From Anarhynchus alexandrinus (Eukaryota > Chordata > Aves > Charadriiformes > Charadriidae), in assembly GCA_008711295.1 (NCBI GenBank), contig VUYV01000401.1:533916-597915 (forward strand): a stretch of DNA of 64,000 nt. The letters run 5' to 3'. The notes below the pieces were generated by a model. It did not search any database, was not told where the DNA came from, and was given only the letters and a program-made list of their open reading frames with translations. Numbering within the stretch: position 1 is the stretch's first letter; each line of letters starts with the position of its first letter. Position numbers and translations under genes: made by a program. This document shows, piece by piece, positions 62,868 to 64,000 of this stretch.

Positions 62868-64000
62868 TTTAATAGATTCAGTCCAGTTTATGCTTGATTT
62901 ATTATATGATTAAACATACGTAACTTTTTCTCATCATGAAAAATAAGTACTCAACAAACTACTATTTTTACAGAACAAAAATTAACATGGGCTCAAACTG
63001 CTTTCATATACATACATAAACAACAAGAAAACCTCCCCCCCCTGCCAAAAAAGGAAATCCAAACAACATGTGTCTTAAGCACATTATGTAGTTTACATTT
63101 TGTGTGCTGATTGTACCACATGTGATTTTCTTCTGTACAATGGCGTGTGTTCTAAACAGACATCTTCTAAACAGACATCTTTGTGATTTAAGAAACTTAG
63201 ACAGTGCTAAAGAATTCTAGAAAAAATATTTGCTAAACCCTTGAGATCTGAACATATTCCCAGAAAACCGCCTGTGTGAAAGTGGAGAATATTTTCATGG
63301 AAAATGTCTAAGTATTGTTACAAGTTATGATACAGCTGAGTGCATCCAGCAGTAACCAGTGATGGCCGTACGTCCAGCACAACTCTGGTGAAATGTTTGC
63401 ACCTTTTTTCTATTCCTCAGAAAATACCAATTTTTCAAAACATTTCCATTCTCCTCCAGGTTTGCTCACCTTTGCTTATGACAGCTCTGACATGGTGCAG
63501 ATGTGGTCCCCCGGATCAGGCTGCTGGGAGCAGAGCCACATGAGCAGGAGCTGGGAGAAGCTGGTGGGGGGCACCAGACCCTGACGCACTGACCTGGCTT
63601 CCCAACTTTGCCCAGGGCCAGACTCATCACCACGTGCCTGTCTGGCGATGTCGGTCCTGCTGGCTGTCCCTGGATACTGTCACTGCTCCCCGCTCTCCCT
63701 GTGTCCCCGGGCACTGTGGGGCTGTGCCCTGTCCCCCTGCCTGCTTCGCTGCCACCCTCAGCGCCCGACCCCCAGCCCCTGCACAGCAGCCCCCTCCTGC
63801 TGCTCCCTGACACTTGTTTACTAAACGCCACTTTTCTCATACAGTATGTCATATCTGTGTTTCAAAGCTTGTTACCGCGTTTCCAGGTCCTGCTTAAGAT
63901 TTGTGTTGATTAATGTTGTTGCTCAAAATTTGGCTGTAGGCTAGAGGAATTTTCACAGAGCAGAAATGTCAGGTTAGTTTCTTTTGTTTTTCTGTCTTAC
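62868..64000. other. Unannotated DNA with a GC-rich patch
   Basis: A perfect 15-bp tandem duplication lies at 63151-63180. From about 63520 to 63800 the sequence becomes GC-rich, with around ten CpGs, polypurine-to-polypyrimidine stretches and CCCC runs. Frames on both strands here (for example 63466-63852 minus and 63608-63913 plus) are long because GC-rich DNA has few stop codons, and neither shows a family feature. It may be a decayed repeat or a weak CpG-rich regulatory patch. Confidence 0.5.
63151..63180. repeat. Perfect tandem duplication of a 15-bp unit
   Basis: TCTAAACAGACATCT occurs twice back to back. It is consistent with a recent slippage or end-joining event. Confidence 0.9.

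Noticed and set aside
63466..63852. 128-codon minus-strand and 101-codon plus-strand frames
   Set aside because: GC-rich DNA has few stop codons, so opposing frames stay open. Both are proline/serine/glycine-rich with no domain.
1..64000. CRISPR arrays, operons, tRNA or rRNA genes
   Set aside because: No regularly spaced identical repeats with unique spacers, no cloverleaf-type sequences and no ribosomal sequence were seen. The repeat content is that of a bird chromosome.

Overview
This window looks like a gene-poor, AT-rich stretch of a bird chromosome. The organism call rests on repeats, not on host genes. CR1 LINE fragments end in the tandem 8-mers typical of avian CR1 (ATTCTATG, or its variant with CACAGAAT). 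Several long terminal repeats (LTRs) belong to families I recognise from bird genomes. I found no confidently identifiable host protein-coding gene, no tRNA or rRNA gene and no CRISPR array. Nearly all open reading frames of 60-130 codons look like chance frames in AT-rich DNA or lie inside repeats.

Layout. 1-5822: unannotated DNA. 5823-5920: short CR1 3' end, minus strand. 9965-10706: complete solo LTR with a perfect 5-bp target-site duplication (TSD). 11895-12803: old GC-rich LTR-like repeat, minus. 14052-14203: candidate terminal coding exon, minus, unidentified. 15312-15645: CR1, minus. 16193-16698: second LTR family, minus. 22226-23070: the GC-rich repeat again, plus. 25914-26765: older CR1 with a readable ORF2 remnant, minus. 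33010-33742: second complete solo LTR of the first family, same orientation as the first, also with a perfect 5-bp TSD. 44627-44904: near-identical tandem duplication around a single undetermined base, probably an assembly artefact. 50269-50405: very decayed CR1. 55887-56357: third copy of the GC-rich repeat, plus. 60730-60974: second candidate terminal exon, minus. 62301-62867: 5'-truncated CR1 with an unbroken ORF2 tail, plus. 63520-63800: GC-rich patch. Simple repeats, C/G runs with quadruplex potential and a few perfect palindromes are scattered between.

The features do not form a pathway. They record serial retrotransposon and endogenous-retrovirus insertion into intergenic or intronic DNA. 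I looked for a novel system and do not see one. The best-supported observations are the two young solo LTRs 23 kb apart, the probable false duplication at the N, and two unverified splice-acceptor-plus-frame candidates.
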